Source: Thermohalobaculum sp039030715 (GTDB lineage: Bacteria; Pseudomonadota; Alphaproteobacteria; Rhodobacterales; Rhodobacteraceae). Taken from it: a stretch of DNA of 64,000 bases. The notes below the pieces were generated by a model that was given only the letters and a program-made list of their open reading frames with translations, made no database searches and had not been told where the DNA came from. Every line of letters begins with the position of its first letter. Positions within the stretch are counted from its first letter, which is position 1. The position numbers and the translations under genes are program-made. Shown piece after piece: positions 34,363 to 42,964 of the stretch. Location: NCBI GenBank assembly GCA_039030715.1, contig JBCCDU010000004.1, forward strand, positions 37,667 through 101,666, given 5' to 3'.

Positions 34363-35183
34363 GCCGGGAACAACGCCTCCGTCAGGATGTAGTTCGAGGC
34401 GAGGATCAGGATCGAAGCGGTCACCACCGCGTTGGTCGTCGCCCGCCCTACGCCCTGCGCGCCTCGGCCTGAGTTATAGCCCTGATAGCAGCCCATCAGC
34501 GCGATGATGAAGCCAAAGACAGCCGCCTTGATCAAGCCGGAGGTGATGTCGCCTGTGGTCAGAAAGCCATAGGTCGTGTTGATGTAAGTTGCCGGGTTGA
34601 AATCCAGCCGCAGCACGCCGACCAAGAACCCTCCCATAATCCCGATGATATCGCCTATGAAAGCCAGGATCGGCATTGCGATGGTGGCTGCCAGAAGGCG
34701 CGGCGCCACCAGGTATTTCATCGGGTTGGTCGACAGTGTCGTCAGCGCGTCGATCTGCTCGGTCACCCGCATGGTGCCGAGTTCTGCCGCGATGGAGGCC
34801 GAAACGCGCCCCGCCACCATCAGGCCACCCAATACAGGGCCAAGTTCCCTCACCATGCCGATGGCGACGATGGAGGGCACCACGGCCTCGGCATTGAAGC
34901 GCGCGCCCCCCGCGAAAATCTGCAACGCCAAAGCGCCGCCTGTAAATAAAGCGGTGAGCCCAACGACAGGCAGCGAGAAATATCCGATCCGGATCAACTG
35001 GCGCCCAAGCTCGGGCAGATAGAAGGGTGGACGCACCATGTGGCTGATGCCCGAGCCTGCGAACAGAACAAGACTTCCGGTCGCCGAACAAAGCCCGATA
35101 ACCGCGGCCCCGACCGAGGCGAGAAAGCTGACGAAGAAACTCATTGGCGCGCGTGCGGCCTCATCTGCGGAATTGCGGAGCAT
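34359..35183 (-). CDS. MlaE-like ABC transporter permease
   Basis: 274 residues, 5-6 TM segments. Family motifs GMVRELGPVLGGLMVAGRVSASIAAELGTMRVTEQIDAL and the C-terminal GVGRATTNAVV are clear. It forms the membrane part of an MlaFE-type phospholipid transporter. Two starts are possible: ATG 35183 (used here) and ATG 35144; neither has a good ribosome-binding site. alr lies 59 bp upstream on the same strand. No mlaD, mlaB or mlaC is in this locus. Confidence 0.9.
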   Translation of the reverse strand: MLRNSADEAARAPMSFFVSFLASVGAAVIGLCSATGSLVLFAGSGISHMVRPPFYLPELGRQLIRIGYFSLPVVGLTALFTGGALALQIFAGGARFNAEAVVPSIVAIGMVRELGPVLGGLMVAGRVSASIAAELGTMRVTEQIDALTTLSTNPMKYLVAPRLLAATIAMPILAFIGDIIGIMGGFLVGVLRLDFNPATYINTTYGFLTTGDITSGLIKAAVFGFIIALMGCYQGYNSGRGAQGVGRATTNAVVTASILILASNYILTEALFPA

Positions 35184-35242
35184 GGTATAAACGGGCGCTG
35201 ATCTGCTGCCAAGCGGCGTTGGGCCGGATAAGCGGCGATTTG

Positions 35243-36283
35243 TCAGTTCACATAGACGCGACGATAACGAGAGCCGAGGCTGGTCAGGATCTCATGCCCG
35301 ATTGTGCCCGTGGTCTTCGCCAAATCGTCGATGGTCTGATTGGGTCCCAGGATCTCGACCAGATCGCCAACACCAACCTGTCCGCAGTCCGTTACATCCA
35401 GGGTGATCAGATCCATTGACACCCGCCCAGCGAAGGGCGCTGGCCGGCTGTGGATAAAACCCGTCGCTCCGCCCGATCCCATGGCCCGGATCAGGCCATC
35501 GGCATATCCCGCGGCGATCGTGGCAATTCGCGAGGGGCGGCGCGCTGTCCAGGTCGCCGCGTATCCGACAGTCTCGCCTTCCGCGAGATCGCGGACCTGC
35601 AGGATCGGGACTTCCAGCGTGACCACGCGTGCCGCGTCGTCGTAAGGCCAACCGCCATAGAGACCAATTCCGGGACGGGTCAGATCGAACTGCCAGTCCG
35701 GTCCGCGCAGCATGCCCGCGGTCGCCGCTAGGCTGCGTCTCGCTCCATGGCCCTCGGTCAGTTGTAGGAAGGTCTGGCGTTGCCGATTGCTCTGCGGATG
35801 ATCCGGTAAATCCGCACAGGCGAGATGGCTAATCACGTGGCTGATGCAGCCGGGCAGAGCACCCATTTCGGCGAGTTCGCCGGGCTCCAGTCCCAGCCGG
35901 TTCATGCCAGTGTCGAGTTGCAGCATTGCGGGACCGGCAGGGCCGTTCATCCAGGCGCTCACCTGTTCAGGCGCGTTCAGGATAGGGCGCAGGTCATGCG
36001 CATCGAAGGCGGCATGCTCGTCGGCGGTGTAGCCGGAAAGCATATTGATCCGGGCGTCGGGGCCAACTGCGCCACGCAAGCGTGCGCCTTCGTCCGGGGT
36101 AGCCACGAAGAAGCAACGGCAGCCTGCTTGCCAGAGGGTGGGGCCTACGCGCTCGATCCCGCAGCCATAGGCGTCGGCTTTCACGACGGCGCCGGTCTCG
36201 CACTCTGGCGGGGTCAGTGCATCCAGCGCGCGCCAGTTGCGCTGGATGGCCCCCAGATCGATGGTCAACTCGCCCGTCAGCAT
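35243..36283 (-). CDS. alr: Alanine racemase
   Basis: 346 residues; makes D-alanine for peptidoglycan. PLP lysine is K35 in VVKADAYGCG and the catalytic Tyr is in TVGYAATW (about residue 240). The other motif LDTGMNRLGL and C-terminal substrate-side MDLITLDVTD are normal. It starts 15 bp after the dnaB stop on the same strand. Confidence 0.94.
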   Translation of the reverse strand: MLTGELTIDLGAIQRNWRALDALTPPECETGAVVKADAYGCGIERVGPTLWQAGCRCFFVATPDEGARLRGAVGPDARINMLSGYTADEHAAFDAHDLRPILNAPEQVSAWMNGPAGPAMLQLDTGMNRLGLEPGELAEMGALPGCISHVISHLACADLPDHPQSNRQRQTFLQLTEGHGARRSLAATAGMLRGPDWQFDLTRPGIGLYGGWPYDDAARVVTLEVPILQVRDLAEGETVGYAATWTARRPSRIATIAAGYADGLIRAMGSGGATGFIHSRPAPFAGRVSMDLITLDVTDCGQVGVGDLVEILGPNQTIDDLAKTTGTIGHEILTSLGSRYRRVYVN

Positions 36284-36298
36284 CGGCGCGCGGCGCCT

Positions 36299-37798
36299 TT
36301 AGCCGAATTCCGACGAATAGTCGGGACCTCTCGCGCCGGGCAGTTGGGCAGGGTCCGAGAACTTGGTGAACTTTCCCTCGAAATGCAGATCGACGGTACC
36401 GATGGGACCATGGCGCTGCTTGCCGATGATGACCTCTGCCCGGCCGAATAGCCGTTGCGCCTTCTCCTGCCATTCGGGGAATTTGGGGTCATCTTCCGGA
36501 GGCTTCAGCCGTTCGTGATAGTACTCTTCGCGGAACACGAACATCACCACATCGGCGTCCTGCTCGATAGAGCCAGATTCGCGCAAGTCGGCGAGTTGTG
36601 GCCTCTTGTCGTCGCGTGCCTCGACGGCGCGCGAGAGTTGGCTGAGCGCGATCACTGGGATGTCCAGTTCCTTAGCAATTGCCTTAAGCCCTTGAGTGAT
36701 CTCGGAAACTTCATTCACGCGGCCCTGGTCCTTGTTGGATGCCGGCCGCAGCAGTTGCAGGTAGTCGACGACCAGAACATCCAAGCCCTCGGTCCGTTTC
36801 AGCCGACGAGCGCGTGCTGCCATCGAGGAGATCGGCAGTGCCGGTGTGTCGTCGATGAAGAGCTTTATGGTCTCCAGATCCCGCGCGACCTCGATGAAGC
36901 GGCGCATGTCGCTCTCCTCGATCCGGCCCGACAGAAGCTCGTGGCTTTTGATCTGGGCCTCGGCCGACAGGATGCGGTTGGCGAGCTGTTCGGAGGACAT
37001 TTCGAGCGAGAAGAAGCCGACGACGCCGCCCTCGACCGCGCCTGTCGTGCCATCGGGTTTTTCGCCCTTAAGGTACTTCTTCGCGATATTGAAGGCGATG
37101 TTCGTGGCCAGCGACGTCTTGCCCATCGACGGGCGCCCGGCCAGGATCAAGAGGTCCGAATTGCGCAATCCACCCAGTTTGAAGTCCAGCTCGGCCAGCC
37201 CGGTCGAGATCCCTGCCATGCCCCCGCCACGCTGATAGGCGGCGTTCACCATGTTCACCGCATCGGTCGCTGCGCGAGAGAAATTCTGGAACCCGCCTTC
37301 GTATTTCCCGGTCTCGCCGAGGGTGTAGAGCGCCTGCTCTGCCTCCGTGATCTGATCGTTGGGTTCAAGATCCGGGTCGAACATGTGCGCGCGGCCCTGG
37401 ATCTCCTCGCCGATCCGGATCAGGTCTCGGCGCAGCGCCAGATCGCGCACGCTGCGGGCGTAGTCCTTGACCGCCACGATGGAGATCGTGGCTTCGGCCA
37501 GCGTCACCAGATAGTCGGTGCCGCCCAGCTCTTTCAGCCCCTCGTCATCCTCGAGGAATGGTTTCAGGGTCACTGGCGAGGCGAGATTGTTTTTCTGGAT
37601 CCGGCGTGCCGCCAGTTCGAAGATTCGGCCATGGACCGGGTCGTAGAAATGATGCGCTTGGATGATGGAAGCGATTCGGTCATAGCACTCGTTGTTGAGC
37701 AGAAGCGCACCCAGCAGCGCCTGCTCCGCTTCGATGTTATGGGGCTGGAGCTGTTGCTCCTCCATGGGGCTGCCATCGTGGGGTCTGCCATCCGGCAT
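36299..37798 (-). CDS. dnaB: Replicative DNA helicase DnaB
   Basis: 499 residues; opens the DNA at the replication fork. N-terminal DnaB domain (about 10-115, HNIEAEQALLGALLLN), then the RecA-like helicase domain with Walker A AGRPSMGKTS, H1a and the VVDYLQLL Walker B, and the arginine finger region KQRHGPIGTV. No intein is present. ATG 37798 is preceded by GAGGAG at a 6-nt spacing; the frame extends to 37882 but has no better start. An inverted pair of DnaA-box-like sites lies about 140-160 bp upstream. Confidence 0.97.
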   Translation of the reverse strand: MPDGRPHDGSPMEEQQLQPHNIEAEQALLGALLLNNECYDRIASIIQAHHFYDPVHGRIFELAARRIQKNNLASPVTLKPFLEDDEGLKELGGTDYLVTLAEATISIVAVKDYARSVRDLALRRDLIRIGEEIQGRAHMFDPDLEPNDQITEAEQALYTLGETGKYEGGFQNFSRAATDAVNMVNAAYQRGGGMAGISTGLAELDFKLGGLRNSDLLILAGRPSMGKTSLATNIAFNIAKKYLKGEKPDGTTGAVEGGVVGFFSLEMSSEQLANRILSAEAQIKSHELLSGRIEESDMRRFIEVARDLETIKLFIDDTPALPISSMAARARRLKRTEGLDVLVVDYLQLLRPASNKDQGRVNEVSEITQGLKAIAKELDIPVIALSQLSRAVEARDDKRPQLADLRESGSIEQDADVVMFVFREEYYHERLKPPEDDPKFPEWQEKAQRLFGRAEVIIGKQRHGPIGTVDLHFEGKFTKFSDPAQLPGARGPDYSSEFG

Positions 37799-37934
37799 GG
37801 CGATCTCCTCAACCTCTCCGCCGCGCTGTTCAAGGAGCGCGATCGCTGTTCTTGATGCGTGTGTTGACGCCACTTTAGGCAATGTTGATGCAGATCGGTA
37901 TCCAAGCTTTCACTTGACGAGAGTTTCTCCCCGA

Positions 37935-37956
37935 TATCCACGGCTGCTGTGGATAA
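37935..37956. promoter_or_regulatory. Inverted DnaA-box pair upstream of dnaB
   Basis: TTATCCACA, a perfect consensus DnaA box, lies on the minus strand at 37948-37956. A weaker box in the opposite sense, ATATCCACG (7 of 9), starts at 37935. Together they form an inverted repeat with a 4-bp spacing. Upstream of dnaB they may allow DnaA-dependent control. Confidence 0.55.
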
Positions 37957-38033
37957 GTCTGTTGGTGAATGGGAAAATCCAGCGGGACGCCAGCACTAGA
38001 TGCGGGCGTTAACACTTCCTCGCAGATTCGCCT

Positions 38034-39017
38034 TCAGGCGTTGTCGATCCAATGGCGCAGAAGCTGGTGCGCGATGGCCATCGGAGGCGGCGTGAAGAGT
38101 CCGTCGGCATGATTGCGGTCTAGCATCGAACGGGCTTCCTCGCGGCTGAACCACCGGCAATCTTCCAATTCTTCGTGGTCGAAATCGATCTCGGTCGATA
38201 CCGCTTCTGCATGGCAGCCGATCATTAGAGAATGGGGGAACGGCCAGGGCTGGCTGGAGTGATAGCGCACGCGCCCGATTTGCAGACCCGATTCTTCGGC
38301 GAGTTCGCGACGCACAGCGCCTTCGATGGTCTCGCCCGGTTCGACAAATCCGGCCAGGCAGGAATACATGTCGGTAACGAAGCGGGGTTGGCGGCCGAGC
38401 ACGCATCTTTCGCCATCGATTGCCAGCATAATCACCACCGGATCGGTACGCGGGAAATGGTGGCGTCCGCAGGTGTCGCAGTTGCGGCGATACCCACCCT
38501 GTTCGATCCGCGTTGGGGCACCGCAACGGGCGCAATGCCCATGGCCGCGATGCCAGTTCATCAGCCCGCCTGCATGGCCGACAATGCCCAGATCCTCCGC
38601 TGACAGCATTCCGAACATGGCCAGCGAGCGCAGATCGATCACGCCCTCTTCGGCCTCGCGATACTGACCGGCGCGATAGGTGGCAGGGTTCTGCGGATCG
38701 GGCGCCGTGGGGGCGGACAATCTGGCCGCCAGCACGGGGATCGTGTTGTGATGGCCGAGCAAGATGGTATCCGCTGGGTCAGCACCCAGTGCTTCTGCTT
38801 CGGCAATGTCAAAATAGGGTGTTGCGACGTCGCCCCTGTCCGGCACGGCAGGCAGGCGCAGATCCGCCCCCACGAAAAGCAGGAACCGTGCTGTTGGGTC
38901 GGCGACTGCCGCTGCCAGCTTATTGGCATCCTGGCGTTCCGAATCGCGCGTGATGGGATTTGCTGTAAAGCCGGTGCACGGCGCCGCATCGGGCGCGCCA
39001 GCGAAGAAGTCAGTCAT
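38034..39017 (-). CDS. nudC: NADH pyrophosphatase NudC
   Basis: 327 residues; hydrolyses NADH to NMNH and AMP, and can remove NAD caps from RNA. Zn ribbon Cys (CARCG and CDTCG), complete Nudix box GFVEPGETIEGAVRRELAEE, and the NudC-specific SQPWPFPHSLM motif. The start ATG at 39017 is preferred (AGG upstream); ATG 39032 is an alternative. Confidence 0.94.
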   Translation of the reverse strand: MTDFFAGAPDAAPCTGFTANPITRDSERQDANKLAAAVADPTARFLLFVGADLRLPAVPDRGDVATPYFDIAEAEALGADPADTILLGHHNTIPVLAARLSAPTAPDPQNPATYRAGQYREAEEGVIDLRSLAMFGMLSAEDLGIVGHAGGLMNWHRGHGHCARCGAPTRIEQGGYRRNCDTCGRHHFPRTDPVVIMLAIDGERCVLGRQPRFVTDMYSCLAGFVEPGETIEGAVRRELAEESGLQIGRVRYHSSQPWPFPHSLMIGCHAEAVSTEIDFDHEELEDCRWFSREEARSMLDRNHADGLFTPPPMAIAHQLLRHWIDNA

Positions 39018-39076
39018 GAAGCCTGGTTCCATCGGTGAGGGACCGTCAAATTCGCCGGTCTGTCCCTGAAACGCAA

Positions 39077-39103
39077 GACGCCGCGCAGGGGCTGCGCGGC
39101 GTC
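39077..39103. terminator. Hairpin terminator after rplI operon
   Basis: Perfect 12-bp stem GACGCCGCGCAG / CTGCGCGGCGTC with loop GGG, 24 bp downstream of the rplI stop on the minus strand. No T-tract; its position suggests operon termination. Confidence 0.65.
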
Positions 39104-39126
39104 GGATCGTCTTGTTCCGGGTAATC

Positions 39127-39783
39127 TCAACGGTCGCGCGGGTCTTCCGACTCGGCGTTGCCCTCGGCGCTGTCTTCCGAGGCCTCGACGACCGGTGCCG
39201 GGCCATCTTCCTCGCCATCCTCCAGCGCCGCCGAACCGATGTCGTCGAAGAGTTCCGCGAGATCGAATTCGCTCTCGGCATCTTCTTCGGCGCGGAGTTC
39301 CTGGATCGATTTGCCAGAGGCTTGGATTTCAGCCTCCTCGACCGAACGGGCGACGTTGATCGTGATCTCGGCCGATACCTCCGGGTGGAGGACCACATTC
39401 ATGAGGTGCAGGCCCAGTTCTTTGACCGGCTTGTCGAGTTTGATTTGGCGTTTGTCGATGGTGAAGCCGCCCTCGGTCACGATCTCCGCCACGTCGCGTG
39501 TGGTGACCGAACCATAGAGCGAGCCTGCCTCGGATGCCGAGCGGATCACCACGAAGCTCTCGCCGTCGAGTTTCGCCGAAACCTTCTCGGCCTCGCCCTT
39601 GCGCTCGAGGTTCTGGGCTTCGAGCTGGGCACGCTCCGCCTCGAACCGGGCCATGTTGGCCTTGTTGGCGCGCAGGGCCTTGCCCTGAGGCAGAAGGAAG
39701 TTGCGGGCATAGCCGTCCTTGACGGTGACCACGTCGCCCATTTGGCCGAGCTTCTCGACCCGTTCCAGAAGAACCAGTTCCAT
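39127..39783 (-). CDS. rplI: 50S ribosomal protein L9
   Basis: 218 residues. N-terminal rRNA-binding domain MELVLLERVEKLGQMGD, then VKDGYARNFLLPQGKA; central helix; C-terminal domain ending about residue 150. The last 65 residues are a long acidic tail (Glu/Asp-rich with Ala/Ser), much longer than the E. coli protein (149). It has AGGAGG before ATG 39783. Third gene of the rpsF-rpsR-rplI operon. Confidence 0.97.
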   Translation of the reverse strand: MELVLLERVEKLGQMGDVVTVKDGYARNFLLPQGKALRANKANMARFEAERAQLEAQNLERKGEAEKVSAKLDGESFVVIRSASEAGSLYGSVTTRDVAEIVTEGGFTIDKRQIKLDKPVKELGLHLMNVVLHPEVSAEITINVARSVEEAEIQASGKSIQELRAEEDAESEFDLAELFDDIGSAALEDGEEDGPAPVVEASEDSAEGNAESEDPRDR

Positions 39784-39793
39784 AATGTCCTCC

Positions 39794-40021
39794 TTACTGA
39801 ACGGAGTAGGGCAGAAGCGCCAGGAAACGCGCGCGCTTAATGGCTTTCGCCAGTTCGCGCTGTTTCTTGGACGAGACCGCGGTGATCCGGCTCGGCACGA
39901 TTTTGCCGCGTTCGGAGATATAGCGCTGAAGCAGCTTCACATCTTTATAGTCGATGGTCGGCGCGTTCTGGCCCGAGAAGGGGCAGGACTTGCGGCGGCG
40001 GAAAAACGGTTTGCGGGCCAT
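39794..40021 (-). CDS. rpsR: 30S ribosomal protein S18
   Basis: 75 residues. The motif IDYKDVKLLQRYISERGKIVPSRIT and the basic RRRKSC N-terminus are bS18. The ATG overlaps the rpsF stop by one base (TAATG), so it is coupled to rpsF. It binds with S6 on the 30S platform. Confidence 0.97.
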   Translation of the reverse strand: MARKPFFRRRKSCPFSGQNAPTIDYKDVKLLQRYISERGKIVPSRITAVSSKKQRELAKAIKRARFLALLPYSVQ

Positions 40022-40467
40022 TATGCTGCACCTCCGGCAGGACGCTCTTCACGGGGCGCGCGATCTTCGCGCGGTCGATCATCGCGGCGGGGCGGACGGT
40101 CGCCACGGTCGCGGCCACCACGGCCACCTCGTTCGTCGCGCGAGTTCTTCGCCAGGACCACGGCCGAGGGCCCTTCGTCATGCTGGTCGACCTTGATGGT
40201 CATCACCCGCATAATATCGTCATGCAGACCCATCAGACGCTCCATCTCCTGCACCGCGGCGGAGGGGCTGTCGGTGCGCATGAAGCCGTAGTGGCCCTTG
40301 CGGTTCTTGTTGATCTTGTAGGCGAGGGTGCGGAGCCCCCAGTATTCGGTTCCCACAATGGTTCCGCCATTGTCGGTGAGAACCTGGCCGAAATGCTCGA
40401 TGAGCCCCTCGGCCTGCGCGTTGGAGAGATCCTGACGCGCAATCATGACATGCTCGTAGAGCGCCAT
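40021..40467 (-). CDS. rpsF: 30S ribosomal protein S6
   Basis: 148 residues. Ferredoxin-like fold MALYEHVMIARQDLSNAQAE to about residue 105, followed by a low-complexity Arg/Asp/Gly tail (about 110-148) rich in RDRGDRP and DDRPRED motifs. ATG 40467 has AAAGGA at normal spacing. First gene of the rpsF-rpsR-rplI operon; it is preceded by a promoter and a palindrome in the leader. Confidence 0.97.
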   Translation of the reverse strand: MALYEHVMIARQDLSNAQAEGLIEHFGQVLTDNGGTIVGTEYWGLRTLAYKINKNRKGHYGFMRTDSPSAAVQEMERLMGLHDDIMRVMTIKVDQHDEGPSAVVLAKNSRDERGGRGGRDRGDRPPRRDDRPREDRAPREERPAGGAA

Positions 40468-40539
40468 GGTCAAATCCTTTCCTGGGCGCGCTTCAAAACA
40501 CGGGGACAAATGCCTCCCTGCCCGTAAACGAGTGGTGCG

Positions 40540-40555
40540 CCGAAACATGTTTCGG
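40540..40555. promoter_or_regulatory. Perfect palindrome in the rpsF leader
   Basis: CCGAAACATGTTTCGG, 16-bp perfect palindrome about 73 bp before the rpsF start. It lies a few bases downstream of the predicted transcription start, so it could be an RNA hairpin or a DNA operator. The rpsF operon is autoregulated by S6:S18 binding in other bacteria through an RNA structure; a link is inference. Confidence 0.45.
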
Positions 40556-40566
40556 GAGAAGCCGCG

Positions 40567-40595
40567 CGTATAAAGCTGCAGGCCTGGAAATGCAA
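40567..40595 (-). promoter_or_regulatory. Candidate rpsF promoter
   Basis: -35 TTGCAT (40590-40595) and -10 TATACG (40567-40572) with a 17-bp spacer, on the minus strand. The CTTGC-type -35 with TATA -10 is a common alphaproteobacterial sigma-70 pattern. Transcription would start near 40560 and reach rpsF with a leader of about 90 nt. Confidence 0.5.
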
Positions 40596-40624
40596 GCCGC
40601 AGAAAACGATGCGGATAAGTCCAC

Positions 40625-40651
40625 TAAAAAAGGCCGCCCGACTGGGCGGCC
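40625..40651 (-). terminator. Intrinsic terminator of the 65-residue gene
   Basis: 8-bp stem GGCCGCCC / GGGCGGCC (40632-40639 and 40644-40651), loop GACT. On the minus strand it is followed by a run of six T. It is 27 bp downstream of the small gene's TAG. Confidence 0.88.
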
Positions 40652-40677
40652 ATATGGTCTGGAGATTGCCGCTGGGT

Positions 40678-40875
40678 CTAGAAAGTCAGACCCGATGCGG
40701 GACATTCGACGATGCCATGGGTCAGATCGCCCCGTGGATCAGCCAAAATATTGCGCTTGTCATCCGACCGGATGGTAAGCGCGTTCTCGGCGTTGGTGTC
40801 GATAAGCATGCGACCCTGCGCCGGCTCCACACCAGAGCTCATCACACTCTTCCCATAGTCCTGAGATTTAGTCAT
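40678..40875 (-). CDS. Small protein of 65 residues, unknown
   Basis: ATG at 40875, with GGAGGGGG about 11 nt upstream on the minus strand. No TM, no signal peptide, mixed charge; one Cys near the C-terminus (VECPASGLTF). Not recognised. Support for a real gene comes from its surroundings: a perfect intrinsic terminator directly after it, and an AT-rich region with a perfect palindrome and TATACA-like -10 directly before. The frame is open further upstream (to 40947) but without start support. Confidence 0.62.
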   Translation of the reverse strand: MTKSQDYGKSVMSSGVEPAQGRMLIDTNAENALTIRSDDKRNILADPRGDLTHGIVECPASGLTF

Positions 40876-40932
40876 CTTTAAGTCCCCCTCCACTGACTTA
40901 AGAAACCAATGGCACAACGTCCGTCGGTGTGA

Positions 40933-40948
40933 TGTGGCAATTGCCACA
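40933..40948. promoter_or_regulatory. Perfect palindrome, candidate operator
   Basis: TGTGGCAATTGCCACA, 16-bp perfect palindrome, followed by AT-rich sequence with CACAA...TTGTG (40945-40964). It lies 58 bp upstream of the 65-residue gene, just downstream of a possible minus-strand -10 (TATACA), and so would overlap the transcription start. A regulator is not identifiable. Confidence 0.55.
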
Positions 40949-41099
40949 AATTGTATAAATTGTGATAATTCCCGCTTGACGCGTCTGCCGCTCTGTGCAC
41001 TTGCGCCCGGGCTCTTGCTACACCTAACCTTGACAACCTGGGCGGGCTGGCGCAGTCAGCGCGCACTTCAGCAAGGGCCGATCGAGGAGAAGTATAACC

Positions 41100-42044
41100 A
41101 TGCGCGCATTCGTTTTTCCGGGACAGGGGGCGCAGACCGTCGGCATGGGCAAAGCCTTGGCTGATGCCTATCCGGCTGCTCGATCCGTGTTTCAAGAGGT
41201 CGATGAGGCGCTGGGCGAAAAGCTGAGCCAATTGATTTGGGAGGGGTCGCAGGACGACCTGACCCTGACCGCCAATGCGCAGCCCGCCCTGATGGCGACC
41301 TCGCTGGCAACGATGCGGGCGCTGGAGGCGGAGGGTGTGTCGATCACCCTCGCGGCGTTCGTGGCGGGACATTCGCTGGGCGAGTATTCGGCGCTCGCCG
41401 CAGCCAATGCTATCAGTGTGCCGGACACCGCGCGCCTGCTGCGGATCCGCGGCGAAGCTATGCAGAGCGCGGTGCCCGTGGGCGAGGGGGCGATGGCGGC
41501 CCTGCTTGGGCTGGATTTCAACGCCGCGATGAACGTCGCCGCCGAGGCGGCAGACGGCAAGGTCTGCCAGGCAGCGAATGACAACGACCCAGGTCAGGTG
41601 GTTGTCTCCGGTCATCGCGAGGCGGTCGAGCGCGCGGTGAACATCGCCAAGGACAAGGGCGCGAAACGGGCTTTGTTGCTGCCCGTCTCGGCCCCCTTTC
41701 ACTGCGCGCTGATGGCCCCGGCGGCCGAGCGGATGGCGCAGGCGTTGGCGGAGGTCTCGATTGTTTCACCCGAAGTGCCGCTGGTTTCAAATGTCCGCGC
41801 GGAGGCAGTGAGCGACCCCGACGAGATCCGTGCGTTGTTGGTCGATCAGGTCACCGGATCGGTGCGGTGGCGCGAATCCGTCCTCTGGATGGCAGGCCAG
41901 GGCGTTACGGAGATTCTGGAGATCGGTGCGGGCAAGGCGCTTTGCGGCATGGTCAGGCGGGTCGATAAATCGCTTGCGGTTCGCGCGATCAACTCGCCCG
42001 ACGATGCCAAGGCTGCAGGCGGCGACATCGTAGGCAATGGCTGA
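41100..42044 (+). CDS. fabD: Malonyl-CoA:ACP transacylase
   Basis: 314 residues; loads malonyl from CoA onto ACP for fatty acid synthesis. Ser92 in GHSLGEYSALAA is the nucleophile, and the His of APFHCALM the base. Begins FPGQGAQTVGMG. ATG 41100 has GAGGAGAAG upstream. It starts the fabD-fabG-acpP-fabF run, with fabG 15 bp behind. Confidence 0.96.
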   Translation: MRAFVFPGQGAQTVGMGKALADAYPAARSVFQEVDEALGEKLSQLIWEGSQDDLTLTANAQPALMATSLATMRALEAEGVSITLAAFVAGHSLGEYSALAAANAISVPDTARLLRIRGEAMQSAVPVGEGAMAALLGLDFNAAMNVAAEAADGKVCQAANDNDPGQVVVSGHREAVERAVNIAKDKGAKRALLLPVSAPFHCALMAPAAERMAQALAEVSIVSPEVPLVSNVRAEAVSDPDEIRALLVDQVTGSVRWRESVLWMAGQGVTEILEIGAGKALCGMVRRVDKSLAVRAINSPDDAKAAGGDIVGNG

Positions 42045-42059
42045 GAACAAGAGGCGAGC

Positions 42060-42797
42060 ATGTTTGATCTGACAGGAAAGAAAGCCCTGGTCACCGGAGC
42101 ATCGGGCGGCATCGGCGGCGAGATCGCGCGGGCGTTGCATGCAAGGGGCGCCAGTGTCGCGCTCTCGGGCACGCGGGTCGAGCCGCTGGAGGAGTTGGCG
42201 CATGCCCTGGGCGACCGGGCTTTCGTGACACCCTGCAACCTGTCGGATCTGGATGCGGTGGATGCCTTGCCAAAGGCCGCGACCGAGGCGATGGGTGGTC
42301 TGGATATTCTGGTGAACAATGCTGGCATCACCCGCGACAATATCTTCATGCGCATGAGCGCGGAGGAATGGGAGCAGGTGATCCACGTCAATCTAACCGC
42401 CACCTTCCGGCTGTCCAAGGCAGTGCTGCGCGGCATGATGAAGAACCGCTGGGGGCGTATCATCGGCATCACCTCGGTCGTCGGCGTCACGGGCAATCCG
42501 GGGCAGGGGAACTATGCGGCGTCCAAGGCCGGCATGATCGGCATGACGAAGTCGCTGGCGTCCGAGATCGCCTCGCGCAAAGTCACCGTGAATTGCGTCG
42601 CACCGGGTTTCATCGAGACGGCGATGACCGATGGGCTGACCGAGGATCAGAAATCGAAGATATTCGCTCAGATCCCTGCCGGACGCATGGGGACGGGGGC
42701 GGAATGCGCCTCGGCGGTGGTTTACCTTGCGTCGGAGGAAGCCGCCTATGTCACTGGTCAGACCCTGCATGTGAACGGTGGTATGGCGATGATCTGA
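42060..42797 (+). CDS. fabG: 3-oxoacyl-ACP reductase
   Basis: 245 residues; NADPH-dependent SDR reducing beta-ketoacyl-ACP. TGASGGIG at 12-19, NNAG at 86-89, and the active site S139, Y152, K156 (NYAASKAG). C-terminal ITGQTLHVNGGMAM-like end (VTGQTLHVNGGMAMI). It has GAGGCGAG before ATG 42060. Confidence 0.96.
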   Translation: MFDLTGKKALVTGASGGIGGEIARALHARGASVALSGTRVEPLEELAHALGDRAFVTPCNLSDLDAVDALPKAATEAMGGLDILVNNAGITRDNIFMRMSAEEWEQVIHVNLTATFRLSKAVLRGMMKNRWGRIIGITSVVGVTGNPGQGNYAASKAGMIGMTKSLASEIASRKVTVNCVAPGFIETAMTDGLTEDQKSKIFAQIPAGRMGTGAECASAVVYLASEEAAYVTGQTLHVNGGMAMI

Positions 42798-42964
42798 GCG
42801 CATCGGGCGCGCGGCATCACGCCTAGAACCGCCTCGCGAGCGAGGTAGAAAACCCGTTTGCGCTTTCCAACACTTGTTGATATGGGGGGCGCGGATCATA
42901 AATTGGCTTCGGGTCGCCTGACCCGCACGACCGGCCCATCGGCCAAAAAACCTGAGGAGAGACC

